Positions 1 to 11,415 of a stretch of DNA of 64,000 nucleotides are shown here, piece by piece. The notes beneath the pieces are model-generated. The model was not told the origin of the DNA and ran no database searches. It saw nothing but the letters and a program-made list of their open reading frames with translations. A program made the position numbers and the translations under genes. The stretch is from Asterochloris sp. CNOR1 (lineage: Eukaryota > Chlorophyta > Trebouxiophyceae > Trebouxiales > Trebouxiaceae): assembly GCA_963969365.1 (NCBI GenBank), contig OZ017755.1, positions 186,001 to 250,000 of the forward strand, written 5' to 3'. Positions within the stretch are counted from its first letter, which is position 1. Each line of letters begins with the position of its first letter.

Positions 1-692
1 CGTCCTGCAGGCTGGTACCTAGCCCCACTTGGGGAGGGCAGCACTGGCCGCGGCAGCAGCATTCAAGTATCCGCTCTTGTGCAGAGACTCATCCTGGCCC
101 ATGCTGAATATTCGATAACCCGCCAGTCTTGAGGTTTGGCACCTGATACCTCACTCTGTGTGTAAGCTGGTATGAGCAGTCACTTTGTGGGGGGTGCCCA
201 TGAGCCGCAGGAGGGACAACATAGGCCACTGGTCAAGAACAGCTTCAGGGGTCAACAACTACAGAGGGTAGTCACGCAAGACGGCCTCACAGGTGCAGGG
301 CAAGGCTCAGGATCTCGGGGTGTCAACAGCTGGCGATTCCAGCCCGCGCAAGCAGGCGGCATCGCGGGTCAGCTAAGATCAAGTATCGATCATCATAGCC
401 TTGCACCTGACTGAGCGGCCTGGACACAACCCTGAACTGCAGTGCGCCACCCCACACCTCTGCGTTTCGTCAGAGGCCCCCAGAAAGTCACCACCCGAGC
501 AGATGCTGGGCAGCAGGCGCCAACAGGCAGTGCTGATGCAGATGTGAAGCACGCCCAACTAATGGCCCACCAGACAGCTGACTATGGGGAGGGCAGGCTC
601 CGCCTGTAACAGCATGCTCTGTAATCAGCGCAGCAAACCACCAACGCAGGGGCAAGCAGACTAGACAAGGCTGCCGTCATGTGCAGCGGGTG
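1..692. other. No supported gene in left edge
   Basis: I see no exon here that I can defend on either strand. The stretch lies just downstream of the last recognisable exon of the leucine-rich-repeat gene on the minus strand, so it probably holds that gene's 3' end or untranslated region. Reading frames on both strands are short and of low-complexity composition. Confidence 0.4.
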
Positions 693-2703
693 CTAAAAGA
701 CCAGATTCGTGGGACCTGTGAAACATGCCCTCCCTTCGTGGCATGGCCTCTCACATATTACACACTGGGTGATTGCATTTGATGTGCATGTGCACAAAAG
801 ATGAGGTCTGTTACATCTTGCAGTGTGGCAGCCCACCTGCAGAAAGGCGATGCTGGGCGGCAGAAGAGCGCTGTCGATGCTGTGCAGCTGGTTGTGGGAC
901 ACGTCCAGGAAGAGCAGCTGCGTCAGGTGCTCCACTCCGCTCAGCTGCAGCAGAGAAGACCTTGTAATGTGAACCAGGCAGTTGGGCGCTCCACTCATCT
1001 CAGCTGCAGCAGTGTGGGGCAGAGTACGTGTATGAGTGAGTGCCATGTGCGGCATTTGTGTGTTGTCCCATGGTCAGTTTCCCAGTCCGCTCAGCTTCAG
1101 CAGGCGGTAGTCAATGTTCAGGACGCGGCCCTCTCGTGCACAATGCTGCGGAATGAACAGCTCTGCTGCTGCACGTGAGGCCGTGTGAGAACGATTGCAG
1201 CTTGCTTTCACAATTGTGTTGCTAGGCAATGTGGCCACGACAGTCAGAATGTCCATCAGAGGTAGCCTGCTGGTGGGGCCATGCACAAGCGGGACTACCC
1301 CAGCGTGAACGAGCATCCCAGACAATCCCACCTGTATCTGTCTATGGTGCGCCACAGTCAGGAAGTGCGGCACTGCAAGCTGACCAGCTTCCCCAGCGCC
1401 CTCAGCAGCTCTTGGTCGCAACCGAAACTCATGTGACTCACCCCAGTCAGCCTGTTGTGCGCCACAGTCAGAAAGCGCAGCCTTGTCAGGCCGGCCAGCT
1501 CCCCCAGCCCCCGCAGCCTGTTGCGCTGCAGGTACAGGCTTTCGACGCCTGCCAGGCAGGCCACAGCTGCAGGGCTGATGCTGCTGATGCGCTCGCCGTC
1601 GCAGTGCGCCTTGCGCAGCCCTGGCAAAATTGCCTCTGTGCTGCCTCTCGTGCCTGAGCTGGAGTTGCGGTCCTTCAAAAGGTCAAGTGTCAGCTCCACG
1701 TCTGGCAGGGCATCGGCATCTGCCTGGGGGCAGAGACAGCAGCGCTTAGTTGGAAGGGTAGCAGCTGTCTCTGTGCGCACTGCCCTGCCAGCACGGGACA
1801 TGCCCTCAGCCACGACCTCTAGCGACAGCTCCTGGTCTTGCAGGGCATCTGTTTGAGCCTATAGCTGGGCAGCAGCGCTTGACTGTGGCCCATTGAATGG
1901 CACGGCTGTCATTGCGGTTGGTGCCCTGCCTGCGCTAAAGTGGCGATCAGCCAGGGTGCTCTGGCAATAGCTTCTGGTTGGCCAGGATATCTGCTGCTGC
2001 CAGCAAGCAGAGACAGCAACAGTCCAGTGCAGCTCTACTGGTGAAAGCAGTGGGACAGCATGGCACACACACACTCACACGAAGAGGCCGCGGCAAAGGC
2101 AGCATGAGCGCTACACATGCTGCAGTGCATCTCCACTGACGATACCAGCAGGCAGACGTAGCGCACAGCCTACATTTCAGATACAAAGGCAGCACAAAGA
2201 ATTGCCTTTCCCAGCAGGCTTTGCCTGCTGACCTGGAGCTTTCTTCTCAGATCCTGCAGCGATGGCAGCTCCGGCGGGGACACAAGGCGCTGCTCTTTTG
2301 GTGGAGGGTTGTCCACAGAGCACTGGTCTGCTGCCGGAGCAATGTCCACAGCCTGAGGTGCTGCAGGCACGTCTGTTGGCAGCAACTTGGTGCTGCATCT
2401 GACAGGCGTGCTGCCAGCAGGAAGCCGCCGCTTAGTGGTTCCAGGCAGGGCAGGCTTGCTGGCAGCAGGCCTTGGAAGCCTGCTTGCAGCGCCTGCTGAC
2501 AGTGCTGGCTTTGTCTTTGCTGCTGGTGGCGAACGTGTGTGCTTATTGGGAGTCATAGGGAGCTTTGTCGGCCCTGTTACAGCCTTTTGCTGGCCAGTGG
2601 CAGTGCTGAACTTGACTGGAGAGGTAGACTTTGCAATGGACTTGCTTGTGGACCTCAGCTGCTGGCAGGCCTGGCTTTTAAGGCGCTTACTTGTGGCGGA
2701 CAT
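693..2703 (-). CDS. Leucine-rich-repeat protein with basic N-terminal tail
   Basis: An intron-split gene read leftwards. The first exon, from a start at 2703 (MSATSKRLK), gives about 155 residues rich in Lys, Pro, Ser and Thr, probably disordered, ending near 2233 at a gtcagc donor. Around 1440-1725 an exon encodes canonical repeats such as VESLYLQRNRLRGLGEL and LTRLRFLTVAHNRLTG. Around 835-960 another gives LTQLLFLDVSHNQL. The LxxLxLxxN pattern identifies an LRR solenoid, normally a protein-interaction surface. The partner is unknown. An in-frame ATG at 2781 is possible, but 2703 starts the clearly basic tail. The 3' end is not resolved. Introns carry decayed copies of exon edges at 1331-1423 and 1830-1900. 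The gene is divergent from NPL4. Chlorophyte LRR proteins of this kind include ciliary and cytoskeletal ones, but I cannot assign one. Confidence 0.65.
1331..1423 (-). repeat. Exon echo: decayed copy of LRR exon donor edge
   Basis: This intronic stretch repeats the 3' part of the LRR exon at 1442-1533, including the run encoding FLTVAH, about 112 bases away. The copy no longer keeps the reading frame. It lies downstream of the real donor in the direction of transcription. Confidence 0.75.
1830..1900 (-). repeat. Exon echo: decayed copy of LRR exon acceptor edge
   Basis: It matches 1695-1765, which spans the acceptor and start of the LRR exon. Shared blocks include cagggcatc (1706 and 1841, 135 bases apart) and gcagcagcgctt. 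The copy lies in the preceding intron relative to transcription. Confidence 0.65.
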
Positions 2704-2978
2704 GGCAATTGTCAATGACAAGCCACAGCTGTGGCTGTCAGATTTGCAGCAGCTTCGACAAAGTTGATCCATTCGCCTCAAGTATTCACAGGATTTAGGA
2801 CTGCAACTCTCAAGCCTCTAAGCAGATCGGGCATCCAGGGCACAGGCATGATAATTCGCTTGCGCTCCAGGCAAGTTTCAGAAGCTGTGCTGTCCTGTCA
2901 TTGATTCAGGCAGGCAACTAAGGAGCGCTGTGCAGCATTTGGAAAAGGCTTGCGCTTTGTGCTGAAGCTCCTGCTGCA
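2704..2978. promoter_or_regulatory. Divergent promoter, LRR gene / NPL4
   Basis: About 275 bases separate the start codons of two oppositely transcribed genes, so the promoters of both must lie here or overlap the genes. I see no TATA-like box that I would defend. Confidence 0.35.
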
Positions 2979-5900
2979 ATGCTATGCCTTGTTGCCACCT
3001 CGCATAGCTTGGTGCCACCCTGCAGGGATGGCTTGGAGCGTGTGGAGGTGGACAACGCTGCCACAGTCCAGCAGCTCAAGCAGAAAATCAGCAACACTCT
3101 GAACATCCCTGCGGAGGACATTGTGTTGTCCAAGGACTCCAAGCTGGTGAGACTGCTAGGGCCTTGATGTTGGAGGCTGTCTGCTGGAATTGAAGCTGCA
3201 GATAATGCTTCTGTTGTAGAAACAAAGCCACACCTTAGTGGTATTGCTTACCTGACACTGGTATCCTCTCCAGTGGGTGCTGTCAGAAGTTCCTGGACCA
3301 CCCTCTCCTGCTAAAATGAACAGAGAGCCTGCACACCACCATGGCAGGCTCTGACGAGCGCACGAGAGCAATGTCTGAGGCTGTGCACTGCCCACTGCAG
3401 CAGTGGACAACAAAGGAGCCTCTGCAAGGTACCACAAGCCGCTTCTATTTACAACTCGTTGTGCTGGCTCCTGCCTGCAGTCACAGTCACAATGACTATG
3501 ATTCACTGAGTCAGCAGACCTCTGCAGTTGATAAGCTGCCGGGCCGCCTGAACTTTTTCTCTGAGGCTTGCGCTGCGCTCTACCTGCAGCTGATGATGAG
3601 GGATTGCTTGATAGTACTTTGTCTTGGCAGCCCTCCACAAGCTAAGAGGCAGCTACATTGCCTCAGTCTAGCAGACCCTGTGCTGCCCTCAGCTGGCATG
3701 TGATGATCAAGGACAACCGAACACTACATCCATCTGGCAGACTCTCACAAGCTGGGAAGCAGCTAAGCCGCCTCATGTCTATAACCCTGGGCTAACCCTG
3801 CTGCAGCTTATGACCAAGGAGCCCGAGCAGTTGACAGACCTGGCAGGCATCCACAAGCGCCTGAGCCAAGCAGGCGTGCAGCACGGGGACCTGCTGTTCA
3901 TGCACTACCCCTTTGAGCGGACGGTGGCCCCCGTGGTCAAGAAGACGATCTTTGATGGGGCACTGCGGAAAATGACTGTGGAGCAGCTCATTGCCAAGCA
4001 GACCCGCATTGAAAGGTGGGACAGCAGCGTCTGGGAGGGCAGGCCCTGCTCAGCAATGTGTCCCCAGCAGGCTGGACCATGGCAAGGTATGACAGTGCAT
4101 AAGGGGTATGAGAACTCTGCAGCCTGCAGAAGATGGCTGTGGAGCAGCTCTTTGCCAAACAGTCCTTCATCGAAAGGCATTAAAAGCTTTGACCTGCTGT
4201 CAGGCAGGGTTGACCAACAGGTACTGTAGGACACACACTGCTGCATTCCTGGGCAGACAGCAGGCTGTGAGCGTGCACGCTGCAGAAGGGGAGTGGCTCA
4301 TCACATGGCTGGACCTGTAACACAGATGCCTCTTGGAGGAAAGACTGCATGGGGCTGCATCTCTTTGAAGGCTGCTGGCAGCACGTGCCTGCTGCACCAG
4401 GAGGTGCGGGACGTCGCACGCTATGCGAAGCCTCTGACAATGCCTCACCGTCAGCGCTCGGTTGTCCTAACAAGGCCGCTCACAGCCTGACATGCAGCAC
4501 GAATCGGATGTTTCTGCGATTCAGGCAGAAGACCCCACTCTCCAATGACCGCCCCTAAGCCCCAGTCTTTTGTGCAGTGCTCTCCAACTTCAAGGTTTTT
4601 TGTAACCCTGCATTGGGCTGTTGCAGACAGGACGCCCCCCACTGCGCCTCAGTGTCCTTTGACCGCCATGCGGCCAACTCCTTTCAGGCCTACAACCAGC
4701 AGGCGCTGGCATTCTCCATCAAGCGTGGAGGCATCCTCTACGGAAACAAGGATGAGGAGGGAAACGTGCAGGTGCACGCTATCTTTGAGCCCCAGCAGGT
4801 GAGGACTGCCTGTGACCTGAGTCGTTGGCAGCAGTGGCAAGTCCCTCCAGGTGGATGAGCAAACGATGGCCGCAGAGTGGCAGGCGTTGCCATCAAGCAG
4901 CGGCCCTGCCCAGCTCCTTCAGGGTCAGCATCGGCGCACCTCATGGTCTCTTGCCTCACTGTCAGCCTTGCAGTCGGCCGATATGACCGGCACCCTGCTG
5001 CAGGAAGGCAGTGCTGAGCACTTGCAGATACAGCGCGGTTCAGAGGAGGAGGCGAGAGCAGACTTCATTGCCAGGGGCCTCGGGTGAGGTTCTGCACTGA
5101 GGCTCTCACTGGACGGCAGTGATGCAATTGGCTGGCCAGTGATGCTGTGACAGCCCTGCACAAGGCCTTTGCAAAAGCATCACTTGTCATACTGCGCGAT
5201 GTGGAGTGCGCAAGCACATGTTGCAGTGTCGTGAGTGATGCCTGTGCTTCCACCCAAGCCAGCCTTGCGCTGCCAGCCGTATTGGTCTTTACACTGTAAT
5301 CAATAGCTCTAAATGGCATGCGTCTCCCTGCTATGGCACCTGCGAATGCTTGCAACTGGAGCAGCCTGACACTGCATCTCAACGCTGCTTTGCAAGCCAG
5401 CTCACAGCTTGCCCCCCTGTACCAGTCTCTCATGCTCCCTGCCCCATCACAATGCGACCTCCAGCCCTTGATCTGCACAGTGCCGCCAGAGGCCGGCTGG
5501 TCAGCATGAACGGCTGGGCCGTTCCATGCAGTCATTCAGAGGCGTTGCATAGTCCACTGGCAGAGCATGCTGGTGTCTGCCTATGAGCCCTCACGCTTTT
5601 CCGGCCCTGTAGGATGGAGAAGGTGGGCTGGATCTTCACGCAGAGCAGCAAGGAGCGTGACTACATCATGCACACCCAGGAGATCTGCCAGATGGCGCAG
5701 TGGCAGCACGAACTGGGCGAGCACTGCGTGACAGGGGTGGTCACCTTGGAAAGCGGGGATGAGGGCAGCCAGGTGCACTTTGAGGCCTTCCAGGTGAGGG
5801 AGCACACCTATTGGCATACCCCAAACAGCTGTGTCTATGGAGGGCACTGCGCAAAGGGGCGTTTCCCCTGGGAGTTTATGAAGGAGGGCCAGTTTCAGGT

Positions 5901-6879
5901 CTTCTAAATCCGGGTGCGCAAGGGCAGCGGTGCCAATGTGTGAGTTCAAGTCTGCTGGGGAGGCCGAAGCGAAGCAAGCTCCCGTGAAGCCTGGTCCAGG
6001 TCAGGTGTACACAGAGTGCTAGCAGGTGGTGAGAGCGCAGGCACACTCAGCAAAACATACCTTTCTTTCTGGCCCAGCAAGGGGTCAGTGCATCTCACAT
6101 CTACTCGGCGGCCTGCAGGTGTCGGATAAGTGCGTGCAGCTGGTACAGGATGGCTGGTTCAACCCCTCTGCGGAGCCCAGTGGAGTCAGCATCATGACAA
6201 ACCCAAAGGTGCAACGCTTGCCTTCAGTTTCCCTGCCAGATTGTGATAGACCTGCTGTTCCTGCAGCATGGTGCCGGGGCCCTAAGTGTCTTCACGTACT
6301 GCACTTCCAGCATTCACACCTTTTACCATTTGCCTGCCGACGGGGCGTTGCTGCGTGGCACATCTGCCAGCAGCCACATGCTTGTCATGCAGGAGCCCAA
6401 GCAGAAGCTGCCTGTCATTGTGGCTGGGAAGGACGTGAAGGAGGTCGACAATGACTACTTTCTGATTCCCATTAAAATTTTGGATCATGAGGGCCCCCTG
6501 CAAACAGACTTTGCCATAGAAAATCGCCTCACACCACAAGGTGAGGCTGGCTGCAGGCTTGGCTGGTTATGTGCTGCGCAAGCAGCTGTGCCATGCGCTG
6601 CTTCCTAGGGACCTGTGTGGCTGGCCCCGCTTGGCCATGCAGATAAGCCCCGTCCTGGAGCTGCCTGCAGGGCAGCAGCAACTGAAGGAATACATGAGCA
6701 AGACCCAAAGCAAGCCCTACTGGCAGCGTCTGGCAGACTTTCACCTCCTGCTGTACCTGTCAAAGCAGGCTGGCCTTGATCTTGGGAATGACATTGCTAT
6801 CTTGCTTGAATGTATCAAACATAAAGCCCAGGTGCCTGATGGCTACCCTCTCATAATTGACAGCATGGCTGGCCTCTGA
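2979..6879 (+). CDS. NPL4, ubiquitin-recognition cofactor of Cdc48/p97
   Basis: NPL4 pairs with UFD1 to bring polyubiquitinated proteins to the Cdc48/p97 unfoldase in ER-associated and nuclear degradation. Eight exons read well: 2979-3146, 3807-4015, 4627-4798, 5004-5083, 5613-5793, 6119-6208, 6393-6540, 6671-6879. In order they give a ubiquitin-like N-terminus (RDGLERVEVDNAATVQQLKQ), the zf-NPL4 segment (PHCASVSFDRHAANSFQAYN then RGGILYGNKDEEGNVQVHAI), and the NPL4 core (KVGWIFTQSSKERDYIMH, EVDNDYFLIPIKILDHEGPL). Splice phases agree across these joints. The exact start is uncertain because ctgcag just before the RDGLERV coding run could be an acceptor for a shorter upstream first exon. I see no C-terminal NZF finger, as in fungal and plant NPL4. 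The intron after exon 2 contains a decayed copy of that exon's end (4128-4182). Confidence 0.93.
4128..4182 (+). repeat. Exon echo: decayed copy of NPL4 exon 2 end
   Basis: Matches 3970-4018, the last bases of exon 2 and its donor. Both contain ctgtggagcagctc followed by a close match of the next 30 bases. The copy lies about 155 bases downstream, inside the intron. Confidence 0.85.
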
Positions 6880-7159
6880 GCTGACAAAACAAAAATGTAT
6901 ATGAAAACCCTGCTTGAAAACCACAAGCTGATCACAGCATTTAGCATTATTGGTCTGCTTTACACCTGGCTTATTGCAGATCTTCAGTTCACTATCCAGG
7001 GAGCCTGTTGAAGCCCTTGTTGGGCCGTTCCGGGCACACGCTTCAAATTTTCCAAGCGCCAGTTTGCGCATCACAGCAACCCTGCCTGCCACAACGGCTC
7101 CCCAGACTGCCATTGCGCAGCAGGATTAGAGCCCAGCCTGCAGAGGCACAGCTGCTGCC

Positions 7160-9473
7160 ATGAGTGCAGTGAACGTCCTCTCAGTCAGCGTCCTGGACAA
7201 CCCCACCGGCTTCCGCAACCCCCTGCAGTTTGAGATTCAGTACGAGTGTACACAGCCCATCAGAGATGGTGAGAGTGCCCCTGGCATGTCTCACAGGGCC
7301 AGAATATGCGTAACTGCTGTGCCTTGGGCGCTGCTCTGCCCCTTTGACTTGCTGCCTAGGACCCAAGGCTGAGCTGCTGCTATTTGCCCTGCAGATCTGG
7401 AATGGAAGCTGATTTATGTGGGCTCAGCAGAGTCAGAGAAGTACGACCAGCAGCTGGAGGATGTTCTTGTCGGGCCAGTCACCCCTGGGCAGTATCGCTT
7501 CATCCTGCAGGCAAGCCCAGCAATGCTTGCAGCCTGCACAGAGCGCATGAGCTGCTTTCACAACAGCAAGGCGCTGTGTTGTGACTTGGCCAGGCTGGGG
7601 GTGGGGCAGCGCACAAAGCATCCCTTTAGCTGCAGATAGGGGGCTTCTGGGAGCTTCCTGGCCACACAAACAGCTGCCAGACAGACTTGCAAGCCCAGCA
7701 GTCGTCTGGGGCAGCCCAGGGGCGGGGGGTCACGCTTTGCCAGCCTTCAGCTTCTGTGTCTCACCTGTCAATGCACGCTGTCTGGCTTTCTCAAGCCCAG
7801 GCAGCTGGCCCAGGCCATGTCTGCAAGTGCCTTCTCCTGCCTGCTCATGAGGGCTTTCAACATCCTCAATGCCGGACCAAGCCCTTGAGGGGCTGACGCT
7901 GGAGGGCTGCTCTTGCAATGTGTCTGAGCTTGCCACTGCAGTCTACACTTGTCTGTGTGGGCAGTCAAGCTTGCAGGCAGCACATACAGCTCACGCAGTC
8001 TTGGGAATAGGTCAAAGTGGCCTGCTGAGTGGGGCTGTTCTGTGCTGTCGGGCAGCCTCTGCACAGTCAGGGCACGTAACCATCTGCTCATGTGCATATG
8101 CCGTGCGCAAGGCTGCATCACACGATGAGGCGTCTCGAGCACATCGTCACCCTGAGTAGATGCAGTGTGGTGCCGACCGCAACTGATGTGCAATACTGCT
8201 TGCTCATCCCCGCAGCTAAGCACCATCCTCACACCGCCCTGCCCTGCAGGCCAACGCCCCTGACCCTGCACGGCTGCCCCAGGACGACATTGTGGGAGTG
8301 ACAGTCCTCCTGCTCACCTGCTCCTACAGGCAGCAGGTGAGGGCACATATGCTCGAATGTCAGTTCGGCTTCAAAACCACCTTTTCGTCGTCAGAACCCA
8401 CAGCCACATCCATTCAACTGAGAGCCATGGGGTCATGCTTGCCCGTCCTGCCATCAGTGCCCTGGCCACTCAGTCTGCTGTCAAAGGCTACTTAGTCTGC
8501 TGGTCAAGGGCTGGCCCAGGCCACAACCCTGGTATAGCTCCTTCTGTGCCTGCCCACGGGCTGCAGGCTCCGGCCACGGCAGCTGAGTTGATGAGAAGAT
8601 TGATTGCATCTGGCAAAGCTGCAACAGCTGATGTTTGGCTGTGCATCGCCGGGAGTCAGAGACATGCTTCTGCTGAGAGTCTTGTTCTTTGAGTCAACTG
8701 TCACAGTGCTGCAGCTGCTGGTGCCGGTCTGGGTTTGATGCCGGTCTGGGACCATACGCTGTCATCGCATGGCACAACTGCATTGCAGGCGCAATGTTGC
8801 CGCCACTCAAGGCTGAGAGTCAAGGCATGGCCTGCTGCAGGAGTTCATCAGGATAGGCTACTATGTAAACAATGACTATGTGGATGAGGAGCTCAGGGAG
8901 AACCACCCCCAGCCAGCAAGGATCGACAAGTAAGCTGGCTGTGTCAAGCCACCACATAGCGCCACAGGCAGCAGATGCAGTGCGCCCTGCCTGGTGTGTG
9001 GTCATGCCAGCCTGCAGTGCTGTGTGCTCAGCTGGTGAGGGTCTGGACTGGGTGTAACATGTCAACTCGCAGGCTTTTGGCTCTGTCCATCCAGCCCATG
9101 ACTCATGATATGCTGAGCTGCCTGAGGATCAAAGATGCAGCTGGCCAGGCATCTGGGCTGGGTATAGAATATTGACTTGCAGGCATTTGGCACTGTCCAG
9201 CCCGCGACTGACATCATGCTGAGCTGGCCCTGTGTACCTTACCCATCCAGGCTGCAGCGAATCATTTTGGCAGACAAGCCACGCGTTACCAAGTTCCCAG
9301 TGCACTTTGATGACTCCCCTCCAGCTGCCATGGACGAGGGAGCAGTGCCCACAGCAGAGGACCTCAGCACGATGGGTGCAGCGCAGGCGGCAGCAGCTGC
9401 CGTTGCCCTGCAGCATCAGGGGGATGACCAGGAGATGGACATGCAGGATGAGGAGATGCACGATGATGAATGA
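7160..9473 (+). CDS. ASF1: Histone H3-H4 chaperone ASF1
   Basis: ASF1 binds the H3-H4 dimer and passes it to CAF-1 and HIRA for nucleosome assembly. It acts in the nucleus. Five exons join in phase: 7160-7268, 7395-7510, 8250-8336, 8841-8929, 9251-9473. They encode the immunoglobulin-like core almost without gaps: MSAVNVLSVSVLDNPTGF, DLEWKLIYVGSAESEKYDQQ, GVTVLLLTCSYRQQ, EFIRIGYYVNNDYVDEELRE and RVTKFPVHFDD. After the core comes an Ala/Gln linker and an acidic tail ending DMQDEEMHDDE, as usual in the family. The second intron starts gcaagc after CAG and ends ctgcag, so it is a GC-AG intron; no GT donor keeps the frame there. Intron 4 holds a tandem repeat. Length of about 205 residues is typical. 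Confidence 0.96.
9071..9250 (+). repeat. Tandem repeat in ASF1 intron 4
   Basis: Two units of about 108 bases. Each begins caggc-ttttggc or caggcatttggc, then ctgtcca, then catgctgagctg-like sequence (9071-9122 and 9179-9230). The second unit abuts the acceptor of exon 5. Confidence 0.7.
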
Positions 9474-9593
9474 ACCCTGACTTCTTGTGTGCCCCAAACA
9501 CAAGTCACCAACTGATGTTGTATTTTTTAGTGTCAGTCACTCAGCAACACCAGTTCTCAAATCTGCACATGTCGTATTCTTGGAGGAAAGAAG

Positions 9594-11229
9594 GTGACAC
9601 TGGTCAAAGCAGATCTCGCAAGTTGGCATCATCTCCAGAGGCGAACTAGTGTCTGTGGAAGCTCCAGTGGTGCATATGAAGGTTGCAGCATAGAAAAATC
9701 CATTGCACGAAGACCGCCAAGGTGCAGCACCTCCACAATACTGCTCAGAGGCAGCAGCAAGTGGCAGAGGGTCTCTATTGGCTTCCCTAGACCGGATCAG
9801 GATCGACAAAGCAAGGCAAGTTGCATCTCATGCCACTGCCCATGGTCATGTTCAATGGTCATGGGCCCGCAAACAATGCTGGTCAATTCGCCTGCTGCTT
9901 CTGCAGGGCGCCTCAGCTCTGCAACTTGCTTCAGACAAATGTTGCTGCCTCACAATCCTGTCAGAGGTCAGCTGGGGAGACATGCTCTTCTCACAGGCTG
10001 GTCAAACAGCAGTTGTGGTGCAGCAGTGCATCAGCCACGCTGGAAGAGAGGCACTTTGCAAGTGCAAGCCTCCTCTGGCGCAGCAACAGAGCAGGGAGTG
10101 CAGGCAAAGCCATCTGCACCTTCCCACACGCTACGAGCAAAGCGGGGGAGGCCCTGCCGAGTCCCTTACCGGCCTGTGGAGCGCAACACTGCGCAGGACG
10201 AGGAAGTCTCCAGTAGGGCGCTCAACATGCTCGTGAGGGTGAGAACTTGCTCTGTTCTTACCCTCAGTGGCAGTCCGGGAGCTGCCTCAGCCATTTGCAG
10301 CATGCCCAATGGACAGCAGCGGCCTTGCTGCAGCTCCTGTATCAGCCCCTTCTTGTGATGGTGTGGGAGCCCGGCATTTATGGTCATGTCACCAAGTGGT
10401 GGCAGCTGCTCTACACATCATGCTGGTAATGCTGGGGGCTTGCCTCCCATATCTTGCTGACTGCATTGTCGTCAAGCAAATCCGTCATGGCAAAGCAGCC
10501 ATGCTGCATGTCACTTTAGACTGTGAGGCACTTTTGTCTCAGAGCGTGTAAGAGGTTGCTCTGGCTGTGGCGCTCCCTGTTCTGGGACTGCCGGAATGGG
10601 CATAATGCCCTTAAAGGTGGTCCCCTGCAAGGTGGCCTAGTGGTGCGTGGCATCACACTGCTGCCTGATGCGTTGCGCGCAAAGCCAAAGCCAAGCCCCC
10701 CCTTTGTTGGCGAACTCATGCTTGTGGAAATACGCTGCTGCCGGCGGTTCTGCAGGAGCGCGGCGGCACAGTGGCAGAGGAGCCCCTTGGTCCCCAGCAG
10801 CGTCTGAAGGCCATCCTCCAAGAAGACAGGCTGGACACCCCACAACCTGGCAGCCAGGCAAGTTCCAGGGCAAACAAGCCACTGCCTCAGCAGTCCATTC
10901 CTTTGCCCAGGATGTAGGCCTCACCAACTGCAGCCTCAGCCGCAGCTTGGGGCAGGCGACAAGGCTGCTTAGCAGCGGGCATGCACCCACCCTGTTGTAT
11001 GTGCGCTGAGGCCAGGCTCATACTGCCTGACGCTGTACAGGCTCTGTCATGTTGCCCAAAGCCCAACTTGATGCCCCTTGTGGCATCGAGCACGCTTGGG
11101 TCTCCAGGAAGCCCCAGTGACGGCGCTGCCGCGTCCTGCCTGTCTTCTCTGGCGGACGCTTCCCTGCCAGGCGCCTCAGGCCCTGTCTATGATAGAATCA
11201 GATACCTGCCCTGTGTGATCAAGGCTTGA
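9594..11229 (+). CDS. Unresolved coding stretch, unknown product
   Basis: Several plus-strand segments have the look of exons, but I recognise none. Near 10120-10240 one frame reads RAKRGRPCRVPYRPVERNT and AQDEEVSSRALNMLVR before a gtgag donor. Near 10700-10860 another reads VLQERGGTVAEEPLGPQQ and LKAILQEDRLDTPQPGSQ before a gcaagt that may be a GC donor. Near 11010-11225 a frame ends GPVYDRIRYLPCVIKA and a stop. They could be a separate gene between ASF1 and the pseudouridine synthase, or 5' exons of the latter including a targeting peptide. Frames between the pieces cannot be joined with confidence. Confidence 0.3.
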
Positions 11230-11415
11230 TATGACGTGGTGGCACTTGGCTGCGTCCGCAGCAGCCAGCGTCATGCACAAGTCCACTGTGCCCATAGGCT
11301 TGCCTTTGATGGGCAGATGCAGCCTGGGTTCCAGGGAGCGGCTGCTCTCCTCCAGCTGGCAGGCTGTTCTCAGGAGTCTGTCTGGACATAAAGTATGAAT
11401 GAGATACTTCTGCAG

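Noticed and set aside
2979-3146. A stand-alone ubiquitin gene
   Set aside because: The ubiquitin-like segment is followed in phase by the zf-NPL4 and core domains, so it is the N-terminal domain of NPL4.
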